This document shows, piece after piece, positions 34,140-42,571 of a stretch of 64,000 bases of DNA. Where the stretch lies: contig DASYRE010000041.1 of the NCBI GenBank assembly GCA_036004685.1, forward strand, positions 62,001 to 126,000, given 5' to 3'. This DNA comes from Candidatus Polarisedimenticolia bacterium (GTDB taxonomy: Bacteria > Acidobacteriota > Polarisedimenticolia > Gp22-AA2 > AA152). The notes under the pieces are model-generated. The model did no database searches. It saw nothing but the letters and a program-made list of their open reading frames with translations, and had not been told where the DNA came from. Positions within the stretch are counted from its first letter, which is position 1. Each line of letters opens with the position of its first letter. Both the position numbers and the translations under genes were made by a program.

Positions 34140-34169
34140 ATGTTAGGGAGGGTCTTCCGCGTCTGTCAA
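34140..34169 (-). promoter_or_regulatory. Sigma70-type promoter for gmhA
   Basis: On the minus strand: TTGACA (34169-34164), an 18-bp spacer and TAACAT (34145-34140). The -35 lies across the pgeF stop codon. Confidence 0.65.
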
Positions 34170-34903
34170 GGCAGGGAGGAGCCGACGAACCCCAGAAGGC
34201 GGCCGGCCCCGGGGCCCTCGCGGCGAAACGAGGGGAAGAGGTCGTCCCGGCAGAAGGTGCACAGACCGCCGAGGAGCACTCTCTCGGGAAGAAGGCCCGA
34301 CTGCAGGAGCAGCCAGCGGTTGGCGGCGGGCAGGTCCAGGCGCGAGGAGCCCTCCCGGCGCGCGACGACGACCTCTTCCGGAATCCCCGCGCTGCGAAAC
34401 GCCTGCAGCACGTCGTTCCCCACTTCGTAACAGCAACCTCCGATCGACGGGCCGACCAGCGCCATCAGATCCCGGCCGCCGGAGCCCCATCGATCGCGGA
34501 ACGTCCCGACGGCCTCCCGGACGATCCCCGCGACGGTTCCCCGCCATCCCGCGTGCAACACGGCGCCGGCCTCCCGCACCGGGTCGAACAGGACGATGGG
34601 AACGCAGTCCGCCGCCGCGACCGCCATCACGATCCCGCGCGCCCGCGTGGCGAGCCCGTCTCCTTCCCGGCGGGAACCGGCGTCGTCGAGGGCCGGGTCG
34701 ACCGCCACGATCCGGTGGCCGTGGACCTGCGCCAGCCGATAGGTCGGAAGAGCGCTCCATCCGAGGATCGGCAGAACCGCGTCGAGACTTCCGGCGGCGC
34801 GCCGAGTCGTGAAACCGCAATTCCAGCCCCCGGCGGACGGAAAAGCGGGGCAGTGCAGGTAGAGTCCGGAAGGATGAAGACGTAAGGGTGACGCAGAGTG
34901 CAA
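34166..34903 (-). CDS. pgeF: PgeF/YfiH (LACC1-type) purine nucleoside phosphorylase-like protein
   Basis: A 245-residue YfiH-family protein, once called polyphenol oxidase. Family members cleave purine nucleosides or edit a peptidoglycan precursor error (PgeF). The metal-site signatures are intact: QVHGHRIV, EGDGLAT, AADCVPIVLFD, LHAGWRGTVAGIV, GPSIGGCCYEVG and CTFC near the C-terminus. It is leftward behind TTGACC/TAAACT at 34976-34948. The ATG at 34903 gives the usual family length. Adjacency to gmhA may be incidental because gmhA has its own promoter. Confidence 0.93.
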   Translation of the reverse strand: MHSASPLRLHPSGLYLHCPAFPSAGGWNCGFTTRRAAGSLDAVLPILGWSALPTYRLAQVHGHRIVAVDPALDDAGSRREGDGLATRARGIVMAVAAADCVPIVLFDPVREAGAVLHAGWRGTVAGIVREAVGTFRDRWGSGGRDLMALVGPSIGGCCYEVGNDVLQAFRSAGIPEEVVVARREGSSRLDLPAANRWLLLQSGLLPERVLLGGLCTFCRDDLFPSFRREGPGAGRLLGFVGSSLP

Positions 34904-34947
34904 GAGAAGCGGCGCCTCCAGGGAGGCCCGGAGCGGGCCCGTCGAGG

Positions 34948-34976
34948 AGTTTAGTGACGAAGATCCGCAGGGTCAA
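34948..34976 (-). promoter_or_regulatory. Sigma70-type promoter for pgeF
   Basis: On the minus strand: TTGACC (34976-34971), a 17-bp spacer and TAAACT (34953-34948). Start near 34941, about 38 nt before the ATG. Confidence 0.65.
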
Positions 34977-35018
34977 GAGAGGCCGGTGCCGGACGCCGCC
35001 GCGCCGATCTTCGCCGGC

Positions 35019-35059
35019 CTGGAGCGACCTTGACATTTTTTTATGATTCGGGCACTCTT
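35019..35059 (+). promoter_or_regulatory. Promoter region for yajC-secD-secF (two overlapping readings)
   Basis: Either CTGGAG (35019-35024), 17 bp, TATGAT (35042-35047), or TTGACA (35030-35035) with a poor -10 near 35053-35059. The first has the better -10, the second a perfect -35. The gap 34904-35154 otherwise holds only the divergent pgeF promoter and a leader. Confidence 0.55.
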
Positions 35060-35154
35060 ACGCGTCCCACGGCGACAGAGACCGTTCCCGCCGGATCCTC
35101 CCGGCCGGAACGGTTCTGTTTTGATTCCACCGGAACGAGCGATAAGGAGGTTTC

Positions 35155-35469
35155 TTGGTTCCTCCGGCAGTGGTGGCAATCGGCGCGCCGCCCGCGCCTG
35201 GACAGCCCTCTCCGAACCTTTTCGTGCAGATGCTGCCCTTGCTGGCCATCTGCGCGATTTTTTACATCTTCGTGATCCACCCGACCAAGAAGAAGCAGCG
35301 GGCGCTGCAGAGCATGATCGAAAGCCTGAAGCCCGGGGATCGCGTGATCACGAGCTCCGGGATGCACGGAACGGTCGTGGCGCTTTCGGACGACATCGTG
35401 CAGCTCCGCATCGCCGAGAACGTGAAGGTCGACTTCTCCAAGAGCGCCATCGTCGGGAAGAAGGAGTGA
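35155..35469 (+). CDS. yajC: Preprotein translocase accessory subunit YajC
   Basis: A 104-residue bitopic protein: a Pro/Ala-rich N-terminus, one helix (about 24-41, MLPLLAICAIFYIFVIHP), then the cytoplasmic YajC domain (KKKQRALQSMIESLKPGDRVITSSGMHGTVVALSDDIVQLRIAENVKVDFSKSAI). It binds SecDF. The TTG start at 35155 is fixed by a strong AAGGAGG at 35144-35150. secD begins 4 bp after its stop. Confidence 0.95.
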   Translation: MVPPAVVAIGAPPAPGQPSPNLFVQMLPLLAICAIFYIFVIHPTKKKQRALQSMIESLKPGDRVITSSGMHGTVVALSDDIVQLRIAENVKVDFSKSAIVGKKE

Positions 35470-35473
35470 CATC

Positions 35474-37063
35474 ATGCCGCTGAAATGGCGCTGGGTCCTG
35501 ATCGCCTTCGTCACCCTCCTGAGCGTTTACCTCTGCTATCCCCTGCAACAAAAGATCAAGCTGGGATTGGATCTCAAGGGCGGAATCCATCTGGTCATGC
35601 AGGTCAAGACCGACGACGCCATCAAGGCGTCCCTCGACCTGGACATGGAGACGCTGCGCGCCGAGCTGGCCAAGCGCGGAGTGACTCCGGAGCGGATCGA
35701 GCATTCCGGCGTGGACCGGATGATCGTGAGCGGCGTCGATCCGGCGAAAGGGTCGGAGCTTCGCGAACTGGTCTCCGCGCAATTCTCGGCCTACGATCTT
35801 TCCGCCAAGGGCGGGGGCGCGTTCGAGCTTCGTCTCAAACCCGCCCAGGCGCGCGCCATTCGTGAGACCTCGGTTCGCCAGGCGCTGGAGACGATCCGCA
35901 ATCGCATCGATAAGTTCGGAGTCTCCGAGCCCGTCGTGCAGCAGATCGGTTTCGCCGGCGGGGGCGGGGAGCAGATCCTGGTCCAGCTTCCCGGAATCCA
36001 GAACACGGAACGGGTGAAGGAGTTGATCGGCTCGCCCGCCTACCTGGAGTGGAAGCTGGTCAGCATCCCGCCCGGATACCGTCCCGAGGACTTCCAACGA
36101 GTCTGTCCGGCACCCCAGGAACGCATCCTGTCCCTGTTCAACGGGTCGCTTCCGGGAGACACGGAACTCTATCCTTCCGAGCACCAGCAAGCGGGCGAAA
36201 CGCTGTACTGGCCTTGTAAGAAGGCCTCCCCGATCACCGGGAAGGACCTGAAGGACGCGCGCCGTGGATCGGGGCGCATCGGGGAGGCCGTCGTGGACTT
36301 CCGGCTGACGCCGGATGCTGGACAGCGTTTCGAGGACCTGACGCGCGCCAACGAAGGGCAGCTGCTGGCGATTCTCCTGGACAAGAAGGTCATCTCGGCG
36401 CCTCGGATCAACGCCGTGATCCGCGACAGCGGCGTGATCGAAGGGAGCTTCGACGTCGACTCGGCGGAAGATCTGGCGATCAAACTGCGCTCCGGCGCCC
36501 TGCCCGCCGGAATGGAGCTTCTGGAAGAGCGCACCGTCGGCCCTTCCCTCGGCGCGGATTCGATCCGGCAGGGAATCGTGGCGTCCTTGCTGGGGGCGGT
36601 TCTGGTCGTCATCTTCATGCTCGTCTATTACCGGTTTTCCGGCGTCAACGCGAACCTGGCGCTCGCCCTGAACATCCTTCTTCTGCTCGGGGCGATGGCC
36701 TACTTCCGCGCCACCCTGACGCTCCCGGGAATCGCCGGAATCGCCCTGACGATCGGCATGGCGGTGGACGCGAACGTCTTGATATTCGAGAGGATCCGCG
36801 AGGAGCTGCGGCTCGGTCGGACGGTGAAGTCGGCGATTTCGGGCGGATTCGGCAAGGCCTTCAGCAGCATCGTCGACTCGAACCTTACGACCCTCATCGC
36901 GGCGCTTTTCCTTTTCGCCTACGGCTCCGGGCCCGTGCGCGGGTTCGCGGTGACCCTGTGCATCGGCATCCTGGCCAACCTCTTCACTGCCATCTTCGTC
37001 TCCCGGGCCATTTTCGATTGGTTCCTGGGGACGAAGGGGCGCGTGGAGCAACTGAGCATATGA
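35474..37063 (+). CDS. secD: Protein translocase subunit SecD
   Basis: A 529-residue RND-type membrane protein with six helices: one at the N-terminus (about 7-23), then the large periplasmic P1 region, then five in the C-terminal third. SecD motifs: GLDLKGGIHLVMQV near the start, FGVSEPVVQQIG in the periplasmic domain, and IAGIALTIGMAVDANVLIFERIREELRLG in the RND core. With SecF it uses the proton gradient to pull translocating proteins out of SecYEG. It lies between yajC and secF. Confidence 0.97.
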   Translation: MPLKWRWVLIAFVTLLSVYLCYPLQQKIKLGLDLKGGIHLVMQVKTDDAIKASLDLDMETLRAELAKRGVTPERIEHSGVDRMIVSGVDPAKGSELRELVSAQFSAYDLSAKGGGAFELRLKPAQARAIRETSVRQALETIRNRIDKFGVSEPVVQQIGFAGGGGEQILVQLPGIQNTERVKELIGSPAYLEWKLVSIPPGYRPEDFQRVCPAPQERILSLFNGSLPGDTELYPSEHQQAGETLYWPCKKASPITGKDLKDARRGSGRIGEAVVDFRLTPDAGQRFEDLTRANEGQLLAILLDKKVISAPRINAVIRDSGVIEGSFDVDSAEDLAIKLRSGALPAGMELLEERTVGPSLGADSIRQGIVASLLGAVLVVIFMLVYYRFSGVNANLALALNILLLLGAMAYFRATLTLPGIAGIALTIGMAVDANVLIFERIREELRLGRTVKSAISGGFGKAFSSIVDSNLTTLIAALFLFAYGSGPVRGFAVTLCIGILANLFTAIFVSRAIFDWFLGTKGRVEQLSI

Positions 37064-37088
37064 ACTCCGGCTTGCGGGGGAATCGGGC

Positions 37089-38297
37089 GTGAAGCAGCTG
37101 CAGCTCCTGACCGGCGCGAACTTCGACGTGATGGGCAGAAAATTCTTCTTCATCGGCGTGTCGGTCGTCGCCATGGCGATCAGTCTCTTTTTCCTGATGT
37201 CGCGCGGCTTAAATTATGGGATCGACTTCCGCGGCGGCACCGAAGTCCGGGTCAAGTTCTTGGGCGAGCCCGCCGTGGAACAGATCCGCAAGACTCTCGA
37301 GTCCCTCGGGATCGGCGACGTGAACATCCAGAGGATCGGCAAGGCGGAAGAGCGGGAGCTGTTGATCCGCATCGGACAGAAGAGCGGCGCCAAGACGGAA
37401 GGGGGTCTCGTGGGCGCCGGGGACATCTCGGCCCGGATCCTCGCGGCTCTGCGGCCCGCCAAGGACCAGCGGCTCGTTGCCGAGGGCAAGTTCAACCTGA
37501 ACGAAGCAAGCGCCGGGGCACTCGAGACGTGGCTCGTCTCGCGGGTGGAGGAGGGGCGCAAATCGGGCAAAATTTCCGGCTCGGCCGCTCTCGACCCACG
37601 GGCTGCGGCGGAGGCGATCGTGGCCGCCCGGGACTCCCGGGGAGGGATCTTCTCGTCGATGGCGGATCTCCGCGGGCTTCCGGGAGTGACCGCAGACTTG
37701 CAGTCGATCATTCAGGAAGGGGCCTTTCTCGGGGAGATGGCCCCGCGCAGCTTCGAATTCGTCGGGCCGAGCGCGGGAAGGGACCTGATCCAGAAGGCGA
37801 CCTGGGCGGTCGTGGGATCCAACCTCGGAATCCTGATCTACGTCTGGGTCCGGTTCAGGTTCATCTGGGGAGTGGCCGGCGTCCTGGCCCTGGTGCACGA
37901 CGTGGTGATCGCCATGGGCGCTCTGGCTTTCACGCAGAAGGAGTTCAGCCTCACCGTCGTTGCGGCCCTGCTCACCATCGTCGGTTATTCGATCAACGAC
38001 ACGGTGGTGGTCTTCGACCGGATCCGCGAAAACCTGCGGATCCACCGGACCAAGGACTACGAGCTCGTGGTGAACGCCTCGATCAACCAGACCTTCAGCC
38101 GGACCATCCTGACGCAGTTCACGGTCATGCTGTGCACCACCGCCCTCTATCTCTTCGGCGGCGATCGCCTCGACGCCCTTTCCTTCACGCTGCTCGTGGG
38201 CTTCCTTTCCGGGGCCTATTCCTCCATCTTCGTCGCCAGCCCCATCCTCGTCCTTCACCAGCGCTGGTGGCAGTCGCGCAAGCGGAAGCGCGCCTGA
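37089..38297 (+). CDS. secF: Protein translocase subunit SecF with an inserted helix-hairpin-helix-like region
   Basis: A 402-residue SecF, about 100 longer than usual. Canonical parts: helix 1 (about 18-37), NYGIDFRGGTEVRV (42-55), then after the insert FEFVGPSAGRDLIQKATW and a five-helix RND core (GYSINDTVVVFDRIRENLR, NQTFSRTILTQFTVML). The periplasmic first domain is interrupted at about 100-215. Within it FNLNEASAGALETWL (135-149) and AAEAIVAARDSRGGIFSSMADLRGLPGV (173-200) resemble the ComEA/T2SK-type helix-hairpin-helix repeat. The insert is in frame and the rest is intact. The start is GTG at 37089, 25 bp after secD. Confidence 0.93.
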   Translation: MKQLQLLTGANFDVMGRKFFFIGVSVVAMAISLFFLMSRGLNYGIDFRGGTEVRVKFLGEPAVEQIRKTLESLGIGDVNIQRIGKAEERELLIRIGQKSGAKTEGGLVGAGDISARILAALRPAKDQRLVAEGKFNLNEASAGALETWLVSRVEEGRKSGKISGSAALDPRAAAEAIVAARDSRGGIFSSMADLRGLPGVTADLQSIIQEGAFLGEMAPRSFEFVGPSAGRDLIQKATWAVVGSNLGILIYVWVRFRFIWGVAGVLALVHDVVIAMGALAFTQKEFSLTVVAALLTIVGYSINDTVVVFDRIRENLRIHRTKDYELVVNASINQTFSRTILTQFTVMLCTTALYLFGGDRLDALSFTLLVGFLSGAYSSIFVASPILVLHQRWWQSRKRKRA

Positions 38298-38310
38298 GCC
38301 GCCCGCAGGT

Positions 38311-38339
38311 TTGCGGACCCCTTTTCGGTAAGCTATCCT
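38311..38339 (+). promoter_or_regulatory. Sigma70-type promoter for rel
   Basis: TTGCGG (38311-38316), a 17-bp spacer and TATCCT (38334-38339), placed between secF and rel. Start near 38346. Confidence 0.5.
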
Positions 38340-38409
38340 AAATCATGCCTTCGAGGTTCCGCGGGGCTCCGCCAGCCAGCGTGGCGAGCTTCGCAGGGGA
38401 AACGCGGTC

Positions 38410-40554
38410 TTGATCCGTTTCGAGGACATCCAGGAGAAAGTCCAGGAGTACATGCCCGGCGCGGACATGGAGTTCCTGCGCCGCGCCTACGTCTTCTCCG
38501 CCATGGAGCACCGAGGGCAGGTCCGCTCCTCCGGAGAGCCCTACCTCACCCACCCTCTGGAAGTGGCCCACATTCTCGCCGAGCTCCGTCTCGACCTGAC
38601 TTGCGTGGTGGCCGGATTGCTGCACGACGTCATCGAGGACACGCTGACGACGCGGGAGGTCCTGGAGGAGTATTTCGGGAAGGACATCGCCCATCTGGTG
38701 GAGGGGTTGAGCAAAATCAGCCGGATCTCGTTCACCTCCCGGGAAGAGGCCCAGGCGGAGAACTTCCGGAAGATGATGCTCGCCATGGTGGACGACATCC
38801 GGGTCATCCTCGTGAAGCTCGCGGATCGGCTCCACAACATGAGGACGCTCGAGCATCTCTCGCCCCGCCAGCAGGAGCGCATCGCCCTGGAGACGATGGA
38901 AATCTACGCGCCGATCGCCAACCGTCTCGGCATGGGAAAAATCAAGACGGAGCTCGAGGATCTGGCGATCCGATACCTGGATCCCCAGGGGTACGCCTCG
39001 TTGATGGGGGCTCTCGAGGAGAAGCGCAAAGTCAGCAAGACCTTCATCAACGAGATCCAGAAGACGCTCGAGGCCAAGCTCGCGGAGCAGGGAATCCCGT
39101 GCGAGATTACCGGCCGCGTCAAGCACTTCTACAGCATCTACAAGAAGCTGCGGGTCCAGGGGATCGACGTGAGCCAGGTCTACGACTACGTCGCCTTCCG
39201 GATCATCACGCCGTCGGTGAAGGACTGCTACGCCGCGCTCGGGACGATTCATTCGATCTGGAGGCCCGTCCCGGGCCGGATCAAGGACTTCATCGCCATG
39301 CCCAAGCCGAACATGTACCAGTCGCTCCACACCTCCGTGATCACCGAGAAGGGCCAGCCGTTCGAGGTGCAGATCCGCACCCCCGAGATGCACGCCATCG
39401 CCGAGGAGGGGATCGCCGCGCACTGGAAATACAAGGAGGGCAAGGCGCCGCGCGGCGAGGTCGACACGAACATCCAGTGGCTGCGGCAGATCATGGAATG
39501 GCAGCAGGAGCTCCGCGATCCGCGCGAGTTTCTCAAGATGGTGAAAGTGGACCTCTACCCGGAAGAGGTCTATGCCTTCACGCCGCAGGGACAGGTCAAG
39601 AGCTTCCCGCGCGGGGCCACTCCGGTGGATTTCGCCTACTCCGTCCACACCGAGGTCGGACACCAATGCGTCGGGGCGCGGGTGAACGGCAAGCTGGTTC
39701 CCCTGAAGACGCCTCTCCAGAACGGCGACATCGTCGAGATCCTGACGACCCCGACCCACCGCCCGAGCCAGGATTGGCTGAATTTCGTCAAGACCTCCCG
39801 CGCCCGCAGCAAGATCCGCCAGTGGCTGAACGTGGATCGCCGGAACAGCAGCATCGAGCTCGGCAGGACGCTTCTGGAGAGGGAGCTGAAGCGCTACCGT
39901 CTGTCCATGAAGGGCCTCCTCGGCAACGGCAAGCTCGCCGAGGCGTTGCACTCCCTCGGCTGCGCCACCCTCGACGATTTCCTGGCCGCCGCGGGCTACG
40001 GGAAGCTGTCGCCGCGGCAGCTGGTGACCAAGCTCGTGCCCGAGTCGGAGCTCAAGGAGCAGCCGGAGTCCCGGATCGCCCGGGTGATGAAGAAGGCTCT
40101 GGGCCTGTCCGGAGCGCCGGTGCGGGTCCACGGGCTGGATAACGTCATGGTCTATCTGGCCAAGTGCTGCGAGCCGATCCGCGGGGAGCCGATCGTCGGG
40201 TACATCACGCGGGGCAAGGGGGTCTCGGTGCACGCGGAGCGCTGTCCGAACGTCGAGCGCCTCCTCTACGATCCCGAGCGGAGAATCGAGGTCGCCTGGG
40301 CCTCGGAGGAGACGCGCTTCCAGGTGAAGCTCAACATCTTCTCGGAGGATCGACAGGGAGTCCTGGCCCGCGTGACTTCAGCCATCGCCGACGAGAAATC
40401 CAACATTATGAACGTCAGCGCCCAGACCTTCGAGGATCGCAAGGGGCAGATCACCCTGATCCTGGACATCGCCGATCTCGGTCATCTGGAGCGGATCCTC
40501 CAGCGTCTCCGGGGAATCGCCGGCGTCCATAGCGTGGAACGTCACACCGGATAG
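38410..40554 (+). CDS. Bifunctional (p)ppGpp synthetase/hydrolase (Rel/SpoT)
   Basis: A 714-residue long RSH protein controlling the stringent response. In order: HD hydrolase domain (about 25-180, with GEPYLTHPLEVAHILAEL and LLHDVIEDT intact), synthetase domain (about 230-345, YDYVAFRIITP, PGRIKDFIAMPKPNMYQSLHT), TGS domain (about 388-448, YAFTPQGQVKSFPRGATPVDFAY), helical/zinc-finger-like region, and a C-terminal ACT domain (about 640-714). RIKD is the RxKD form typical of bifunctional enzymes, not the ExDD of synthetase-only RelA. The start is TTG at 38410; the ribosome site is weak. ridA follows after 17 bp. Confidence 0.95.
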   Translation: MIRFEDIQEKVQEYMPGADMEFLRRAYVFSAMEHRGQVRSSGEPYLTHPLEVAHILAELRLDLTCVVAGLLHDVIEDTLTTREVLEEYFGKDIAHLVEGLSKISRISFTSREEAQAENFRKMMLAMVDDIRVILVKLADRLHNMRTLEHLSPRQQERIALETMEIYAPIANRLGMGKIKTELEDLAIRYLDPQGYASLMGALEEKRKVSKTFINEIQKTLEAKLAEQGIPCEITGRVKHFYSIYKKLRVQGIDVSQVYDYVAFRIITPSVKDCYAALGTIHSIWRPVPGRIKDFIAMPKPNMYQSLHTSVITEKGQPFEVQIRTPEMHAIAEEGIAAHWKYKEGKAPRGEVDTNIQWLRQIMEWQQELRDPREFLKMVKVDLYPEEVYAFTPQGQVKSFPRGATPVDFAYSVHTEVGHQCVGARVNGKLVPLKTPLQNGDIVEILTTPTHRPSQDWLNFVKTSRARSKIRQWLNVDRRNSSIELGRTLLERELKRYRLSMKGLLGNGKLAEALHSLGCATLDDFLAAAGYGKLSPRQLVTKLVPESELKEQPESRIARVMKKALGLSGAPVRVHGLDNVMVYLAKCCEPIRGEPIVGYITRGKGVSVHAERCPNVERLLYDPERRIEVAWASEETRFQVKLNIFSEDRQGVLARVTSAIADEKSNIMNVSAQTFEDRKGQITLILDIADLGHLERILQRLRGIAGVHSVERHTG

Positions 40555-40571
40555 CCGGCGAGGAGCGCAGC

Positions 40572-40958
40572 ATGCCCACGAAAAAAGCGGTGAGAACGGA
40601 ACGGGCCCCGGCCGCCATCGGCCCGTACTCCCAGGGAATGGCCGCCGCAGGGTTCCTCTTCGTTTCGGGCCAGGTGCCCCTGGATCCGAGCCGGGGGGAG
40701 ATGGTGTCCGGGGAGATCGAAGAGCAAGTCGAGAGAGTGCTGGAGAACCTGAAGGCGATTCTGGAGTCCGGAGGAGCGGCGCTGGGGTCGGTCGTCAAGA
40801 CGACGGTTTACCTGGCCGATCTCGGCGATTTTGCGCGGATGAACGAGGTCTACGCGCGATTCTTCGGCGCCGACCCTCCGGCGCGCTCGACCGTGGAGGT
40901 TTCGGGTCTTCCCCGGGGCGCCCGGGTCGAGATCGACGCCATCGCGCTGCTTGATTGA
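40572..40958 (+). CDS. ridA: RidA family enamine/imine deaminase
   Basis: A 128-residue trimeric cytoplasmic protein that hydrolyses reactive enamines and imines released by PLP enzymes. Motifs: APAAIGPYSQGMAAAGFLFVSGQVPLDP, VVKTTVYLADLGDFARMNEVYARFF and ARSTVEVSGLPRGARVEIDAIA, which includes the substrate-binding Arg of canonical RidA. The start is ATG at 40572 with GAGGAG at 40560-40565. It is 17 bp after rel, probably the same transcript. It is convergent with rpmB. Confidence 0.95.
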   Translation: MPTKKAVRTERAPAAIGPYSQGMAAAGFLFVSGQVPLDPSRGEMVSGEIEEQVERVLENLKAILESGGAALGSVVKTTVYLADLGDFARMNEVYARFFGADPPARSTVEVSGLPRGARVEIDAIALLD

Positions 40959-40978
40959 GTTTCCTGGAGGGGCAGGAG

Positions 40979-41173
40979 TCAGGAGATCGATTTGGCCACG
41001 GCACCGGAGCGGATGCAGCGCGTGCAGACCCGCAGCCGCTTGCGCGCGCCTTTCATGGCGACGCGGACTCTCTGGAGGTTGGGATACCAGATTCGCTGGG
41101 AGATGTTGTGGGCGTGACTGACCTGATTCCCGAATCGGGGCGTCTTGCCACAGATTGCACAGGCCCGCGCCAT
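40979..41173 (-). CDS. rpmB: 50S ribosomal protein L28, zinc-ribbon form
   Basis: A 64-residue L28. The start is ATG at 41173, set by GGGAGGAG just upstream; a longer in-frame start at 41206 would lie before the transcript start and is rejected. It opens MARACAICGKTPRFGNQVSHAHN, then PNLQRVRV and VCTRCIRSG. The CxxC...CxxC pairs mark the zinc-binding (C+) form. It has its own promoter (41225-41197). rpmG is not adjacent. Confidence 0.96.
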   Translation of the reverse strand: MARACAICGKTPRFGNQVSHAHNISQRIWYPNLQRVRVAMKGARKRLRVCTRCIRSGAVAKSIS

Positions 41174-41196
41174 CGCTCCTCCCGAATGAAAGGCAC

Positions 41197-41225
41197 ACTG
41201 TAGCACATCGCATCGGGTGGATCAA
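41197..41225 (-). promoter_or_regulatory. Sigma70-type promoter for rpmB
   Basis: On the minus strand: TTGATC (41225-41220), a 17-bp spacer and TACAGT (41202-41197). Start near 41190. The gap 41174-41506 holds this promoter, the divergent pilM promoter and an AT-richer middle without a gene. Confidence 0.65.
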
Positions 41226-41402
41226 CCCCCGGCCGGCTCATGGCGCGTCGGCCGCCGTCAAAATAACCACAAACGGCGCTCTCTAGGTTCACGCGGCCGC
41301 CGCCCCGAGACGGCGCCCGGACTCTCCAAGTCTCTCCCTTTGACGAACTAAGATACACATGCAGTATCTGGATTCCGACAATTAAATTCTTGACGCCGAG
41401 CC

Positions 41403-41430
41403 TTGCAAAGATAGGCCACTGACATATATT
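41403..41430 (+). promoter_or_regulatory. Sigma70-type promoter for pilMNOPQ
   Basis: TTGCAA (41403-41408), a 16-bp spacer and TATATT (41425-41430). Start near 41437, about 70 nt before the pilM GTG at 41507. Two further TTGACG hexamers (41340, 41390) lie upstream without good -10 partners. Confidence 0.6.
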
Positions 41431-41506
41431 GGATTTCCGTGACGTGGCTTGGCGGGAAAACGCACGGTATTTCGTCGCGCAACCTGTTGAAATAAGGAGA
41501 GATGGG

Positions 41507-42571
41507 GTGTTCTTCTCAAGGAGCAAGAACCTGGTGGGCCTGGACATCGGCTCGAGCAGCATCAAGCTCATCGAGCTCAAGGATCTGGGAAAGGGCAAGG
41601 GCTTCCACCTCCTCAACGCGTCGGTCGAGCCTCTTTCTCCGGAAGCCATCGTGGACGGCGCCATCATGGACTCGGGTCTCGTGGTCGACGCGATCCAGCG
41701 CAGCTTCGCCTCGCGGAACATCAAGGCCTCCGATTGCGCCATCGCCCTGTCGGGACACTCGGTCATCATCAAGCGGATCTCGCTGCCCGTGATGTCGGAG
41801 GAGGAGCTCGCCGAATCGATCCAGTGGGAGGCCGAGCAGTACATCCCCTTCGACGTCGAGGACGTGAACATCGCTTACCAGATCCTCAAGGGGACGAACC
41901 TGGCCGGCGACGGGAACATGGACGTGCTCCTGGTCGCGGCGAAGAAGGACAAGATCAACGACTACACGGCGGTCGTGGGCCAGGCGGGGAAGAACGCCGC
42001 CCTGGTGGACGTCGACGTGTTCGCCCTGCAGAACGCCTACGAATTGAACTACGAGGTCGACTCGGGACAGACGTGCGCTCTGGCGAACCTCGGCGCCACC
42101 GTGACGAACGTCGCCGTGCTGAAGGGCAGCTCCTCGATCTTCTGGCGCGACATCTCTATCGGCGGAAGTCACTACAACGACGCCATCCGCAAGGAGCTGA
42201 ACCTCAGCTTCGAGCAATCCGAGAAGCTCAAGCGGGGTGAGGACGTCGAAGGCGTCCCGACCGAGAACGTGACGCCCATCCTCTCCAGCGTCAACGACTA
42301 CGTCGGCGCGGAGTTGCAGAAGACCCTGGACTTCTTCAAGAACACGACTCCCGGGGAGAGCATCGACAAGATCTACGTGTCGGGCGGCAGCAGCCGCGTC
42401 CCGAACCTCCTGGAGTCGCTCGGTGAAAGGTTCGGGATTCCCGTGGAGAGGCTGGACCCCTTCCGCCACGTGACGCTGGGGAAGGACATCCCCTCCGAGG
42501 TGGCGGAAGAGCTTTCCTCCAGCGCGGCGGTCGCCGTGGGTCTGGCGAGCAGAAAGGTGGGAGACCGATGA
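41507..42571 (+). CDS. pilM: Type IV pilus assembly protein PilM
   Basis: A 354-residue actin-like ATPase at the cytoplasmic face of the alignment complex, where it binds the PilN N-terminus. Motifs: LVGLDIGSSSIKLIELK (phosphate 1), SIQWEAEQYIPFDVEDVNIAYQIL (subdomain 1C), LANLGATVTNVAVLKG (phosphate 2) and VSGGSSRVPNLLESL (adenosine). The start is GTG at 41507 with AGGAGA at 41494-41499; a longer frame from 41429 is open but has no ribosome site and lies before the transcript start. Its stop overlaps pilN (ATGA). Confidence 0.95.
   Translation: MFFSRSKNLVGLDIGSSSIKLIELKDLGKGKGFHLLNASVEPLSPEAIVDGAIMDSGLVVDAIQRSFASRNIKASDCAIALSGHSVIIKRISLPVMSEEELAESIQWEAEQYIPFDVEDVNIAYQILKGTNLAGDGNMDVLLVAAKKDKINDYTAVVGQAGKNAALVDVDVFALQNAYELNYEVDSGQTCALANLGATVTNVAVLKGSSSIFWRDISIGGSHYNDAIRKELNLSFEQSEKLKRGEDVEGVPTENVTPILSSVNDYVGAELQKTLDFFKNTTPGESIDKIYVSGGSSRVPNLLESLGERFGIPVERLDPFRHVTLGKDIPSEVAEELSSSAAVAVGLASRKVGDR

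Noticed and set aside
41226-41506. Sigma54 promoter upstream of pilM
   Set aside because: No TGGCAC-N5-TTGC match is found; a TTGCAA/TATATT sigma70 promoter fits better.
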